DNA of 64,000 nt from Staphylococcus arlettae (GTDB lineage Bacteria > Bacillota > Bacilli > Staphylococcales > Staphylococcaceae). Location: assembly GCF_002902345.1 (NCBI RefSeq), contig NZ_PPQB01000012.1, forward strand, positions 1-64,000. The letters run 5' to 3'. Numbering within the stretch: position 1 is the first letter of the stretch; each line of letters begins with the position of its first letter. The notes under the pieces were generated by a model. The model did no database searches, had not been told where the DNA came from, and saw nothing but the letters and a program-made list of their open reading frames with translations. This document shows positions 33,789 to 41,988 of this stretch, in pieces. Made by a program: the position numbers and the translations under genes.

Positions 33789-34637
33789 TTATTCATAAAA
33801 TCCTTCTGTAGATTTTCTGAAACCTTGGAATTGTTCTCCATCATGACCAAACCATATTTGAGCATTTTTCTCGTCTGCTAGTTTTTTTATTTTCTCTACA
33901 GACTTCGTCCAACCAATTGAATCATATAATATGCCAGGTGGTTTAAAAGGTGTCCCCATGCTTTCTTTCGTATAAATGGCATCTGATGCTAAAATAATAG
34001 TGCCTAATTCTGAACTCTCTATCTCTAAACCAATAAGTCCCCATGCATGTCCGCTACCATAGTTTAAAACACGCACGCCTTCAACCAATTTGAGATTGTC
34101 ATCTTCTTTGGAGACGGTGCGCCACGTTAAATTACTTTTAATCCAGGCATCTATATCTGCCCAAATGTATGCCCCAGCTTGTTGATTGCGCGCATATGTT
34201 TTCATAGCACCACTTAATTCATCATCATGTACAATAATTGTCGCATTGGTAAAATATTCCAAGCACCCTGCATGATCCAGATGTAGATGCGAAGCAACTA
34301 CAAAATCAACTTCCTTAGGATCAACTCCGATTTGCTCTAACCTGTTGGGTAAATGACATGACTCATCTGCAAAATAAGGAAAGGCTTTTTGTGTTGCAGA
34401 TATCCAGCGCCCATTCTCTCCCATAGCATTTGGATTACAAGCAGTATCAAAAAGTATTTTGGCATCTGGGTGGTCAATAAACACTGTATAAATCGGAAAT
34501 TCATGCATTTCGTTTGGTGCATTAGGCGCATCTAATGTTGCTTGATTCGCGTTAGCAATCATCAAATTTTTATCCATTTTCATACGTCCATTGTCTAAAA
34601 CATAAATCTTCATGCGTTCTTTTTTTACATTTACCAT
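33789..34637 (-). CDS. AiiA-like metallo-beta-lactamase fold lactonase
   Basis: 282 residues. The dinuclear-metal motif SHLHLDHAG (HxHxDH) is present, with further ligands at GSGHAWG and in ASDAIY and the C-terminal WFGHDGEQF. The overall order matches the N-acyl-homoserine-lactonase (AiiA/AttM) family, which opens lactone rings such as AHLs or gamma-butyrolactone. ATG at 34637 follows AAAAGGGGTG. The alcohol dehydrogenase behind it could oxidise the released hydroxy acid. Substrate is inferred. Confidence 0.82.
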   Translation of the reverse strand: MVNVKKERMKIYVLDNGRMKMDKNLMIANANQATLDAPNAPNEMHEFPIYTVFIDHPDAKILFDTACNPNAMGENGRWISATQKAFPYFADESCHLPNRLEQIGVDPKEVDFVVASHLHLDHAGCLEYFTNATIIVHDDELSGAMKTYARNQQAGAYIWADIDAWIKSNLTWRTVSKEDDNLKLVEGVRVLNYGSGHAWGLIGLEIESSELGTIILASDAIYTKESMGTPFKPPGILYDSIGWTKSVEKIKKLADEKNAQIWFGHDGEQFQGFRKSTEGFYE

Positions 34638-34742
34638 CAAACTCACCCCTTTTATGTGTATAATTACATCTTAATTGTATTTGTTAGCTTTTTCAATTAT
34701 TATCCATGTCTACATTGAACTTAGTCTTTTTACTTTGATCAA

Positions 34743-34782
34743 TAAAAACTGGTAGTTATCTGTTTATGATAACTACCAGTTT
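34743..34782 (-). terminator. Terminator of argF
   Basis: AAACTGGTAGTTATC (34746-34760) and GATAACTACCAGTTT (34768-34782). On the minus strand the stem is followed by TTTTTATT. Confidence 0.85.
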
Positions 34783-34828
34783 GCGCTATATTTTATTCAC
34801 TTACTTGATTATTAGATTGCGTTACTAC

Positions 34829-35875
34829 TTAAAAAATGTCACCTAAAGTCACAGACAAAATGGACTTTATAGAATGTAATCTGTTTTCCGCTTGATCAAA
34901 AACAACTGAATGATCGCCTCTAAACACTTGGTCTGTAATTTCCATTTCGGTAATGCCAAATTGCTCATATATTTTTTGCCCTACTTCTGTATTTAAATCA
35001 TGGAAGGCAGGTAAACAATGCAATACGATAACATCTGGATTCATTGTAGTTGTTAGCATTTTTTCGTTTACTTGATATGGCAATAATTGTTCTATACGTG
35101 ACTGATATACAGATTGGTCATCGCCCATAGAAAACCACACATCTGTATAAATCGCATCCGTTTGAAAAACAGCTTGTTGCACATCCTCAGTAATTAATAT
35201 TTTGCTACCTGACTTATTAGCATGGTACTGCGCTAATTCTTGTATTTTAATATCTGGTTGCAACGTTTTAGGTGCTGCAATGTGAACATTTATTCCTAAA
35301 ATTGCACCTGTCACTAATAAATCTTGAGCTACATTATTCTGTGCATCGCCAATGTAAGTTAAAGTTTTGTCTTCGAATGTGCCCCACGTTTCTTTTAATG
35401 TGAAGAAATCCGCTATCATTTGCGTTGGATGCCATTCGTTTGTAAGACCGTTCCACACTGGTACTCCTGCATGGTTAGCCAATGTTTCAACATCTTGTTG
35501 ATAATAACCTCTAAATTCAATGCCATCATACATTCTACCTAATATTTTAGCAGTGTCTTCAGTAGATTCTTTAACACCTAAATGAATATCACCTTGACCA
35601 AAATATTCAGCAGTTGCTCCTAAATCACATGCAGCAACACTAAAAGCAGCACGTGTTCGCGTCGAAGGTTTTTCAAATAATAACGCCAAATTTTTTCCTT
35701 TTAAATAAGGGTGTGGGATACCTCTGTTTTTCTTTTCTTTCAATTCACCTGTAAAGTCAATCAAAGTTAACAATTCATCCGCAGTAAAATCTGACGTTTT
35801 TAAAAAACTTTGTCCTTTAAAACTTTGCAATTTGTTTAATTCTGTTGTGTACGCCCCAACTAGATCACTCTCCAA
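34829..35875 (-). CDS. argF: Ornithine carbamoyltransferase
   Basis: About 348 residues. It forms citrulline from ornithine and carbamoyl phosphate. Carbamoyl-phosphate-binding FEKPSTRTRAAF, then ornithine-site FRG, HPTQMIADF and HCLPAFHD are intact. The start is uncertain: homology begins near FKGQSFLKTSDF, but no ATG or GTG lies close. A TTG at 35875 (weak TTAGGA site) is used here; TTG at 35830 has no ribosome site, and ATG at 35947 would add a hydrophobic extension with no ribosome site. It is separated by more than 10 kb from the other arg genes. Confidence 0.85.
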   Translation of the reverse strand: MESDLVGAYTTELNKLQSFKGQSFLKTSDFTADELLTLIDFTGELKEKKNRGIPHPYLKGKNLALLFEKPSTRTRAAFSVAACDLGATAEYFGQGDIHLGVKESTEDTAKILGRMYDGIEFRGYYQQDVETLANHAGVPVWNGLTNEWHPTQMIADFFTLKETWGTFEDKTLTYIGDAQNNVAQDLLVTGAILGINVHIAAPKTLQPDIKIQELAQYHANKSGSKILITEDVQQAVFQTDAIYTDVWFSMGDDQSVYQSRIEQLLPYQVNEKMLTTTMNPDVIVLHCLPAFHDLNTEVGQKIYEQFGITEMEITDQVFRGDHSVVFDQAENRLHSIKSILSVTLGDIF

Positions 35876-35922
35876 TATCCTAAGATTATATTTAATACTA
35901 AACGGGATAGCGTGAAAAATCA

Positions 35923-35936
35923 AGTATAAATATACT
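35923..35936. promoter_or_regulatory. ARG-box-like palindrome before argF
   Basis: AGTATAAATATACT has 5-bp arms and AT-rich centre, similar in shape to ArgR/AhrC sites but lacking the TGAAT/ATTCA core. Weak evidence. The remaining spacer to 36138 shows nothing else recognisable. Confidence 0.25.
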
Positions 35937-36138
35937 AAAATTTGCATATATTTAATATAACAATTAATCCATTACTAGTTTAAAATATTGCAAATAACAT
36001 CAAAATACTGTAATAAAAGCTTTTATAAATAACGACACCAACCATAATAGAGTTAATTTACACGTTTTTATATACATCTTTAATCAGACTTTTTCTAATT
36101 CATTACATTTCAATTATCTTGCTAAAAAATAGTACACA

Positions 36139-36186
36139 TAAAAAAGTGACGTGATTCCTAAATAGTTATTGTGGAATCACGTCACT
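36139..36186 (-). terminator. Terminator of the polyol-type MFS gene
   Basis: AGTGACGTGATTCC (36145-36158) and GGAATCACGTCACT (36173-36186) form a perfect 14-bp stem, followed on the minus strand by TTTTTTATG. Confidence 0.85.
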
Positions 36187-36221
36187 GTTATTGTTTTATT
36201 TACTATGTCTCAAACTTGTCA

Positions 36222-37481
36222 TTAAGATATTTCTTCTTTTAGTTGTTTGCCTCCGGATCTTTCTTCTGGTGTTTTGAGGAAGCGAGTCATAATAGCACTT
36301 GCAGCATATAATCCAAATAATAAATACATCATACCTTGTACACCTATAGCATCGTAAAATAATGCTACTAAACCAGGTCCAACAAATACACATAGTCCTG
36401 CGCCTAAGTTTAAAATAGCCATCGCAGGTCCTTTATCACCATCTCCAACTAAAGATGGTACAAGTGCTGAAATAGGTACAAAGCCGGCTAAACACATTCC
36501 CCATAAAAATCCAACTAGTCCAACTATAAAGACATTACCTGTGAACATTTCTGGTATAAAATATAAACCTAATGTGAAAATGGCACAACCAATTCCTCCG
36601 ATATAGGAAATGGTATTTTTCCAACCAATCTTATCACTTAATGCCCCAAAAATAAGATTAAAAATAATATTTGCGACAAATATAGTTCCCCAAATATTTA
36701 ACCATGTCGTCGTTTCAATACCTTTAGTCGATAAATATATAGGTAAAAATAGTGGAAATGCATACTGTGCAGCTTGATTAATAATACGCACGATACATGC
36801 TACTGCAACTCGCGGTTCTCTTATTAGAATAGTAATTCCTGCAAGCATTTCTGATATATGTGCTTTTGCTCCGCCTTCTCTTTCTTCTAAATTAAATTCA
36901 TCTTTATTCACGAAAACAGCTAAGAATGTACCAATTAAAACCCAAATAATCGCTGTCCATAATGTAGCAAAGTGACCAAATACGTTAATTGCAAATGATG
37001 AATAGTATGCACCTAGTACACTTAACCCACCTGTAAATACAAACCAAAACCAACCTACAGCAGCACCTAAGCGTTTTTGTGGTGAACGATATGCTACCCA
37101 AACTAAAAATGAATATGCAAATAATGGATAACCAAACCCTCTAATTGCATAAGATGGTATCATAAGTTCATAATTTAATGCAGGTATTGCAAACCCTACA
37201 AATATCGCATGACCAATAATATAAAGTCCTGTTCCTAACAGCATTACTTTCCGTGGACCAAAACTTTCTACTAACACTCCAGATAGCCAAGAACCAATAG
37301 CAATTGTAACACCATATGATGTCGTTAATATCGCGGTTTGATGAACTGATAATCCTTGATCTACTAAATATGGACTAATCCATGCAAGCTCTAATCCATC
37401 ACCCATCATAAAAATTAATACACCGATATACCCCCATAATAGTGTCGGTGGCATTCCCACCTTCGCCAATTTGTTATTCAT
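36222..37481 (-). CDS. MFS polyol transporter of the RbtT/DalT/CsbX family
   Basis: 419 residues, 12 helices. Family landmarks are LLWGYIGVLIFMMGDGLELA at the N-terminus, SGVLVESFGPRKVMLLG between helices 2 and 3, and GALSDKIGWKNTI between helices 8 and 9. RbtT and DalT carry ribitol and arabitol; CsbX was proposed for 2-oxoglutarate. A perfect cre site upstream supports a carbon-source role. No polyol dehydrogenase is adjacent, though a xylulokinase gene lies 4.5 kb away. Confidence 0.83.
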   Translation of the reverse strand: MNNKLAKVGMPPTLLWGYIGVLIFMMGDGLELAWISPYLVDQGLSVHQTAILTTSYGVTIAIGSWLSGVLVESFGPRKVMLLGTGLYIIGHAIFVGFAIPALNYELMIPSYAIRGFGYPLFAYSFLVWVAYRSPQKRLGAAVGWFWFVFTGGLSVLGAYYSSFAINVFGHFATLWTAIIWVLIGTFLAVFVNKDEFNLEEREGGAKAHISEMLAGITILIREPRVAVACIVRIINQAAQYAFPLFLPIYLSTKGIETTTWLNIWGTIFVANIIFNLIFGALSDKIGWKNTISYIGGIGCAIFTLGLYFIPEMFTGNVFIVGLVGFLWGMCLAGFVPISALVPSLVGDGDKGPAMAILNLGAGLCVFVGPGLVALFYDAIGVQGMMYLLFGLYAASAIMTRFLKTPEERSGGKQLKEEIS

Positions 37482-37594
37482 ACTAACACATCCCTTTATT
37501 GTATATTATTCATTTACGTAGTGTTGGAACGCACTATGCAATTCCACACCAGTAACGTCATTCGTTACTCTCACTATAAATTAAACAACCTAAA

Positions 37595-37608
37595 AGAAAA
37601 CGTTTTCA
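37595..37608. promoter_or_regulatory. cre site (CcpA) before the polyol MFS gene
   Basis: TGAAAACGTTTTCT on the minus strand fits TGWAARCGYTWNCW at every position. It lies 114 bp before the start codon. Confidence 0.7.
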
Positions 37609-37737
37609 TTTGTTAGTGTAATTCTATTGCATTTTTTCTTATAATGCAAATTTATTTTCATTTATTTTCGTTTATTTTCACTTTCTCTTTGTTTTACTAT
37701 TCACTTAGCATAAAACTATACCATTTAGACATTATAA

Positions 37738-37896
37738 AGAGAGTGGGACAGAAATCTGATTTTGAAAAAATGATTTTGTCGTCCCACCCCGGCAAGGATG
37801 ACTAGCGTTAAAAAAAAGCTCGGTTTGAAGCGCATTTTCAATGCAGTCAGCTACTGCCCATATGAAAAAGAGACTAAGACAATCAATATCCTCCCA
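37738..37896. repeat. Dispersed intergenic repeat A, copy 3 (inverted)
   Basis: Reads GAGTGGGACAGAAATCTGAT, then GTCGTCCCACCCCGGCAAGG, ATGACTAGCG, CAGTCAGCTACTGCC and a degenerated terminal hairpin GAGACTAAGACAATCAATAT. It fills the 577-bp spacer 37482-38058 together with a partial repeat B. An open frame at 37841-38041 crosses both and is not credited. Confidence 0.8.
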
Positions 37897-37949
37897 GTAT
37901 CATCACAACATAAAAACCATTGTTGTTAATTTATATAGTCGGTCTTTGT

Positions 37950-38014
37950 GCCCGACTCTGGAAGAAAGTACGCACAAAAATACTGCCAACAAAGTTAAAA
38001 ACTTTGTCGGCAGT
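37950..38014. repeat. Partial copy of repeat B with hairpin
   Basis: CCGACTCTGGAAGAAAGTAC, then GCACAAAAATACTGCCAACA and its hairpin return. Equivalent to the distal half of the copies at 55.28 and 63.88 kb. Confidence 0.55.
37982..38014 (-). terminator. Terminator of the thiazole operon
   Basis: ACTGCCAACAAAGTT and AACTTTGTCGGCAGT pair over 15 bp with one mismatch (G-T in RNA). On the minus strand the stem is followed by ATTTTTG. It is supplied by repeat B. Confidence 0.65.
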
Positions 38015-38058
38015 CTGAGAACACTATATTTATACAGATAGTACTTCCATCAAATTAA

Positions 38059-39060
38059 TTACTTTATTGATTTTTCAAATTGACTGTACAATTGTTGTGC
38101 CTCATTATCATCAGACAACCCATAGACATTCATTCTACCATCTTGAAATAAAGTACATTGCACGTGGTCATAAGAGAAAATTTTGGCAAATGGATTTGCT
38201 TTAATAAACTGACCTGGTAAATACTGAGCATTTTTAAAAGCAGATGCTTCAAACCTAAACAAGTAAGTATTACCACACAACGCTTCAATACGCTGTTGCA
38301 TTGGTTTATTCAATAGTTCATATTGTTGGTTTTTACAAACAGGACAATTGTGGTCTCTCAATGTTGTAACATTAATACCTTGATGATTAAGTTTAAATGT
38401 ATCTACCGTCAGTAATTTACCAGAAAACCCAACACCAGCAGCATAGCGCACTAATTCACTCACTTCCAAACTCGCCACCTGTGTCACTACAGTTGGTAAA
38501 ACACCATTAACGGCACAACTTTCTGCTGTGTCAGGGATAGTATTTAATAAACATTTTAAGCACGGGCCTTGAAAATCAATACCATAAACCGTCCCTTTAC
38601 TTCCTACGGCGGCACCATAAATCCATGGTATTTGATGCTTATGACATGCCTCATTAATCAGATACCTAATACGAAAGTGGTCCATACCATCAATTACAAC
38701 ATGTGGATTAGTATCTTGTAATATCCCTTCTATATTCGTAGTAGTCAGTTCACAGTCATAGGACTCAACAGTAACTGAGCTATTGATACGCTGTAAGTGG
38801 CCTTCAAGTGCCACAACCTTTGGCAACACTTGTTCAGCATCTTGTTCATTATACAAAGTTTGACGGTGTAAATTAGACAACTCTACAATATCCATATCAA
38901 TAATAGTTAACTTGCCAATCCCCATACGTGCCAACATTTCCGCAACATGACTACCTAAGGCACCCACACCAACTATCATCACATGCAGCGCCATTAATTG
39001 TCGTTGCCCTGTTTCACCAAATTGTGGAAAGCGCAGTTGTCTTTCATAACGTTGAATCAT
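38059..39060 (-). CDS. thiF: ThiF adenylyltransferase for ThiS
   Basis: 333 residues of the MoeB/ThiF E1-like family. It adenylates the ThiS C-terminus so that sulfur can be added. The nucleotide loop is [18 protein letters not shown]; the zinc cysteines are CLKC and CPVC; the R in NLHRQ is the catalytic arginine region. The C-terminal extra domain (about 245-333) is also present in Bacillus ThiF. It overlaps thiG by 4 bp. Last gene of the operon. Confidence 0.87.
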   Translation of the reverse strand: MIQRYERQLRFPQFGETGQRQLMALHVMIVGVGALGSHVAEMLARMGIGKLTIIDMDIVELSNLHRQTLYNEQDAEQVLPKVVALEGHLQRINSSVTVESYDCELTTTNIEGILQDTNPHVVIDGMDHFRIRYLINEACHKHQIPWIYGAAVGSKGTVYGIDFQGPCLKCLLNTIPDTAESCAVNGVLPTVVTQVASLEVSELVRYAAGVGFSGKLLTVDTFKLNHQGINVTTLRDHNCPVCKNQQYELLNKPMQQRIEALCGNTYLFRFEASAFKNAQYLPGQFIKANPFAKIFSYDHVQCTLFQDGRMNVYGLSDDNEAQQLYSQFEKSIK

Positions 39061-39824
39061 AAAAAGCCAATACCTTCTGTAGGACTAGAAGCTTGCGCTG
39101 TATAACGTATTGGAATACGTCCCGCTTCATAACTTAAACGACCAGCTGCTATCCCATAACGCATCGCTTCAGCCATTTTCACCGGATCTGTAGCACTTGA
39201 AATAGCTGTATTAAGCAAAATAGCATCTGCACCAAGTTCCATAGCATGGCATGCATCTTTTGCCGAACCAATACCAGCATCAACAATTACTGGCACTGTT
39301 ACTTTTTCAATAATATAACGTAAATTTAAAGGATTATTAATACCTCTCCCCGTACCAATAGGTGAAGCAAGAGGCATAACTGCATGAACCCCTAACTCAA
39401 CTAATCGTTTGGCTAACACTACATCATTAGAGATATAAGGACATACAATATAACCTTTATCCAATAAAATTTTACAAGCTTCATATGTTTCAAGTGGATC
39501 CGGTAATAATGTGTCATCATCCCCTATCACTTCTACTTTAATCATGTCACAAACACCTGCATGCTGGGCAATTTCAGCAATACGTACTGCTTCGGCTGCA
39601 GTATGTGCACCAGCAGTGTTAGGAAATGTAATATATTTTGATAAATTTACGTTAGCTAATGGATTAGGTAATTCCTTATCATATAAATTCATTCTTCTTA
39701 CTGCAAACGTTAATACTTCAGTTTCAGAAGCTGTAATCGCTGCTGACTGTATTTGTTCATTATCAAATTTCCCAGTACCTAATAATAAGCGTGACTTCAA
39801 TTTAAATGGACCTATTTCTAACAT
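39057..39824 (-). CDS. thiG: Thiazole synthase
   Basis: 255 residues, TIM barrel. It condenses deoxyxylulose 5-phosphate, dehydroglycine and ThiS thiocarboxylate into the thiazole of thiamine. The Schiff-base lysine is in [11 protein letters not shown]; the phosphate loop is [12 protein letters not shown]. Starts 2 bp after thiS, whose end carries the ribosome site GGAGGCGG. Confidence 0.92.
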   Translation of the reverse strand: MLEIGPFKLKSRLLLGTGKFDNEQIQSAAITASETEVLTFAVRRMNLYDKELPNPLANVNLSKYITFPNTAGAHTAAEAVRIAEIAQHAGVCDMIKVEVIGDDDTLLPDPLETYEACKILLDKGYIVCPYISNDVVLAKRLVELGVHAVMPLASPIGTGRGINNPLNLRYIIEKVTVPVIVDAGIGSAKDACHAMELGADAILLNTAISSATDPVKMAEAMRYGIAAGRLSYEAGRIPIRYTAQASSPTEGIGFL

Positions 39825-39826
39825 AT

Positions 39827-40027
39827 TTAACCGCCTCCTACGAATTCTAATAGTTCTAATCGGTCTGATGATTTCACCATCTGATTGTGAAACTGTGCTT
39901 GTTGTATTAATTGTTGATTGTGTTCAACGACAACTCTATTCTCATCTATTTCTAATTCCTTGAGTATTGCAACAATGGATAATTCTTGTTCAAAATGAAA
40001 TGTATCGCCATTAATAATAACTTCCAC
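39827..40027 (-). CDS. thiS: ThiS sulfur carrier protein
   Basis: 66 residues, ubiquitin-like fold, ending in the required Gly-Gly (EFVGGG). Start GTG at 40027, with GGAGG 8 nt upstream. It overlaps thiO by 17 bp. The C-terminal thiocarboxylate is the sulfur donor for ThiG. Confidence 0.9.
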   Translation of the reverse strand: MEVIINGDTFHFEQELSIVAILKELEIDENRVVVEHNQQLIQQAQFHNQMVKSSDRLELLEFVGGG

Positions 40028-41126
40028 TCGTACAACCTCCTAATTTAAAATCATTTAAAATTTCAGGTTTCACACCACTTTTCAACCACAACGCAATGAG
40101 TTCACCTACTACCGGAGACAACAAAATACCATTGCGATAATGTCCAGTAATGACAAATAAGCCCTGTTGTATCTCATCCATGACCGGCTTTTCTTGATTG
40201 GTATACGGTCTGACACCAGACCAATGCTTTATAATAGTAGCATTCCCCAATGCTGGCACGTATGTTAGTGCTTGGTGTAACAAGCACTGCATTCCTCCGG
40301 CAGTAACATTTACGGAATAATCATTAAAATAACTAGTCGCACCAATTAAATAACGCTGTTTCATTTTAGGTACTATATAACAGCCATCAGTAAAAAATAA
40401 TGTAGTAGCTAATTGTATATCCCGTGATTCGAATAACATCACTTCACCTTTGACACCAGTAGGTTCATGGGCTTTCAGCTGACCATTCAACAAATAATGA
40501 CTCCATGCTCCACCAGCTACGATTACTTTTTGAGCTGCAAATTTACCTTTATTAGTACAAACACTATAACCTTCATGGCCTGCTTGGATGTCGGTGACTT
40601 CTGTAGAAAATATACGTTCTATATGACGTTTGTGTAATGAAGCTAATAATGCTTTTGTATAACGATTAGCATTGATTTGATGATCCTCTGGAATATGAAA
40701 TGCTGTATTTGTTGGAAAAGAAATATCATAGTTTCTATATTGTTGTATGTCTTTATTTGTCAGTAATCGCACTTGCGGATTATGTTGCTGTAAAAATTCA
40801 TATTGCTCTAGCACTTGATGACTATGTTGTGCTTCAGCCGCTATTTTCAACAATCCACTTTGTCTATATTCAATATCGATACCAACCTCTTCAGCTATAC
40901 TATGTGCTAATGGTTCAAAATATTGCTGAGACTTTAACGCTAAACGATATAAAGCACTATCACTATTAAATTCATTTTGTGCACCGAGCATACCACCTGC
41001 TTTATAAGAGGCATGTTTTCCCGGTATATCACGATCTATAACTGCTATACGATAAGCTTCGCTATTCAAAGCACGTGCAATGGACATCCCCATTACACCT
41101 GAGCCAATAATTAGTACATCATACAT
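40011..41126 (-). CDS. thiO: Glycine oxidase
   Basis: 371 residues, DAO-family flavoenzyme oxidising glycine to dehydroglycine for ThiG. The FAD motif VLIIGSGVMGMSIARAL is at the N-terminus; HWSGVRPYT and ITGHYRNGILLSPVVGE are the usual C-terminal motifs. ATG at 41126 follows GAGGTG and overlaps tenI by 8 bp. The aerobic oxidase replaces the anaerobic tyrosine lyase ThiH. Confidence 0.88.
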   Translation of the reverse strand: MYDVLIIGSGVMGMSIARALNSEAYRIAVIDRDIPGKHASYKAGGMLGAQNEFNSDSALYRLALKSQQYFEPLAHSIAEEVGIDIEYRQSGLLKIAAEAQHSHQVLEQYEFLQQHNPQVRLLTNKDIQQYRNYDISFPTNTAFHIPEDHQINANRYTKALLASLHKRHIERIFSTEVTDIQAGHEGYSVCTNKGKFAAQKVIVAGGAWSHYLLNGQLKAHEPTGVKGEVMLFESRDIQLATTLFFTDGCYIVPKMKQRYLIGATSYFNDYSVNVTAGGMQCLLHQALTYVPALGNATIIKHWSGVRPYTNQEKPVMDEIQQGLFVITGHYRNGILLSPVVGELIALWLKSGVKPEILNDFKLGGCTSGSYY

Positions 41127-41703
41127 GATTACGCCACACCTCACTCAAAGTTTTTAATGTTAACTGTGAAGCTTCGAGAAATAAGTTAATACCACTTATA
41201 CCATAGAACTCAGTTGATAATTGTTGAGCCGTATTTTCATTAATACCTCCGAGCGCTACTACTGGTATCGGTAATGCTAAAACTGCTTGAATCTCTTTGT
41301 TCTTTCTAGGGATTTGACCTGGTTTAGAGCTTGTAGGAAATATATGGCCAAACAATATATAATCAACATGATGTTGCAAGGCAAATTGTGCACTATCGAC
41401 ATTGTGTGTCGACATACTTACCACTACATTAGGAAACTTTTTCTTAATCGTCTGTATTTCTCTTGCTCGTTCTGAGAAATGAATCGCGCTTAATCCACAT
41501 TGTTCTAATACATAAATATCGCTATGTATAGCTATTTTAGAGCGGGAAATTCCATACGTTATAGCTAATTGTATCCATGCAATTAACTCAGTAGATGTCA
41601 TAGGCGTACGCACTATCAAATAGTCTATATATGGCATCACTCGTTGATAATGTACGATATCAGCATGTGTTAAATGTTTATACTGTGTAATAGCAACTAA
41701 CAA
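41119..41703 (-). CDS. tenI: Thiazole tautomerase TenI
   Basis: 194 residues, ThiE-like TIM barrel. TenI aromatises the thiazole product of ThiG. Visible are GLSAIHFSERA, MSTHNVDSAQFA, the DYILFGHIFPTSSKPG loop and VVALGGINENTA. Its position as first gene of the ThiG operon argues for TenI over ThiE. Start TTG at 41703 (protein begins LLVAITQYK), 8 nt after GAGGTG. The codon at 41718 lies before that site and is rejected. Confidence 0.8.
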   Translation of the reverse strand: MLVAITQYKHLTHADIVHYQRVMPYIDYLIVRTPMTSTELIAWIQLAITYGISRSKIAIHSDIYVLEQCGLSAIHFSERAREIQTIKKKFPNVVVSMSTHNVDSAQFALQHHVDYILFGHIFPTSSKPGQIPRKNKEIQAVLALPIPVVALGGINENTAQQLSTEFYGISGINLFLEASQLTLKTLSEVWRNHV

Positions 41704-41717
41704 AAAAAGACACCTCA

Positions 41718-41755
41718 ATAAAAAAACGTTATTTTTCTGGGTAGAAAAATAACGT
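41718..41755 (-). terminator. Intrinsic terminator of the TPP riboswitch
   Basis: ACGTTATTTTTC (41726-41737) pairs with GAAAAATAACGT (41744-41755); on the minus strand the stem is followed by TTTTTTTATT. It lies between the aptamer and tenI, so it is the likely expression platform. Confidence 0.82.
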
Positions 41756-41787
41756 CTATATCACAAAAGTTAGTCATGTTATCAACG

Positions 41788-41880
41788 CCACTTTCCTACG
41801 CCAGTATCAACTGGATCAGGTTCCAGGAATCCCAAAGTTCACTACTTTAGTCTCAGCCTTTTCAAAGGCACTTCCAGTGG
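41788..41880 (-). ncRNA. TPP riboswitch (THI element)
   Basis: On the minus strand the conserved pieces appear in order: CCACTGGAAGTGCC, GGCTGAGA, TTCCTGGAACCTGATCCAGT and ACTGGCGTAGGAAAGTGG. The ends CCACT/AGTGG form P1. Thiamine pyrophosphate binding should favour the downstream terminator and turn the thiazole operon off. Confidence 0.93.
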
Positions 41881-41988
41881 TCTCTAATCTATATAATTTT
41901 AATCTTACTGTTTCAACAATGCATTGTTATTGTTAATTTAACCTAATCATTAATAAAATGCAAATCCATTTATCGTTGCTTATTGCTC

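Noticed and set aside
33650-33865. Frame overlapping the lactonase/dehydrogenase junction
   Set aside because: It conflicts with two well-supported genes and has no homology that I recognise.
35876-35947. N-terminal extension of argF from ATG 35947
   Set aside because: The added residues are hydrophobic, unlike the family, and no ribosome site precedes that ATG.
37841-38041. 66-codon open frame
   Set aside because: It spans the junction of repeats A and B and lacks a ribosome site.
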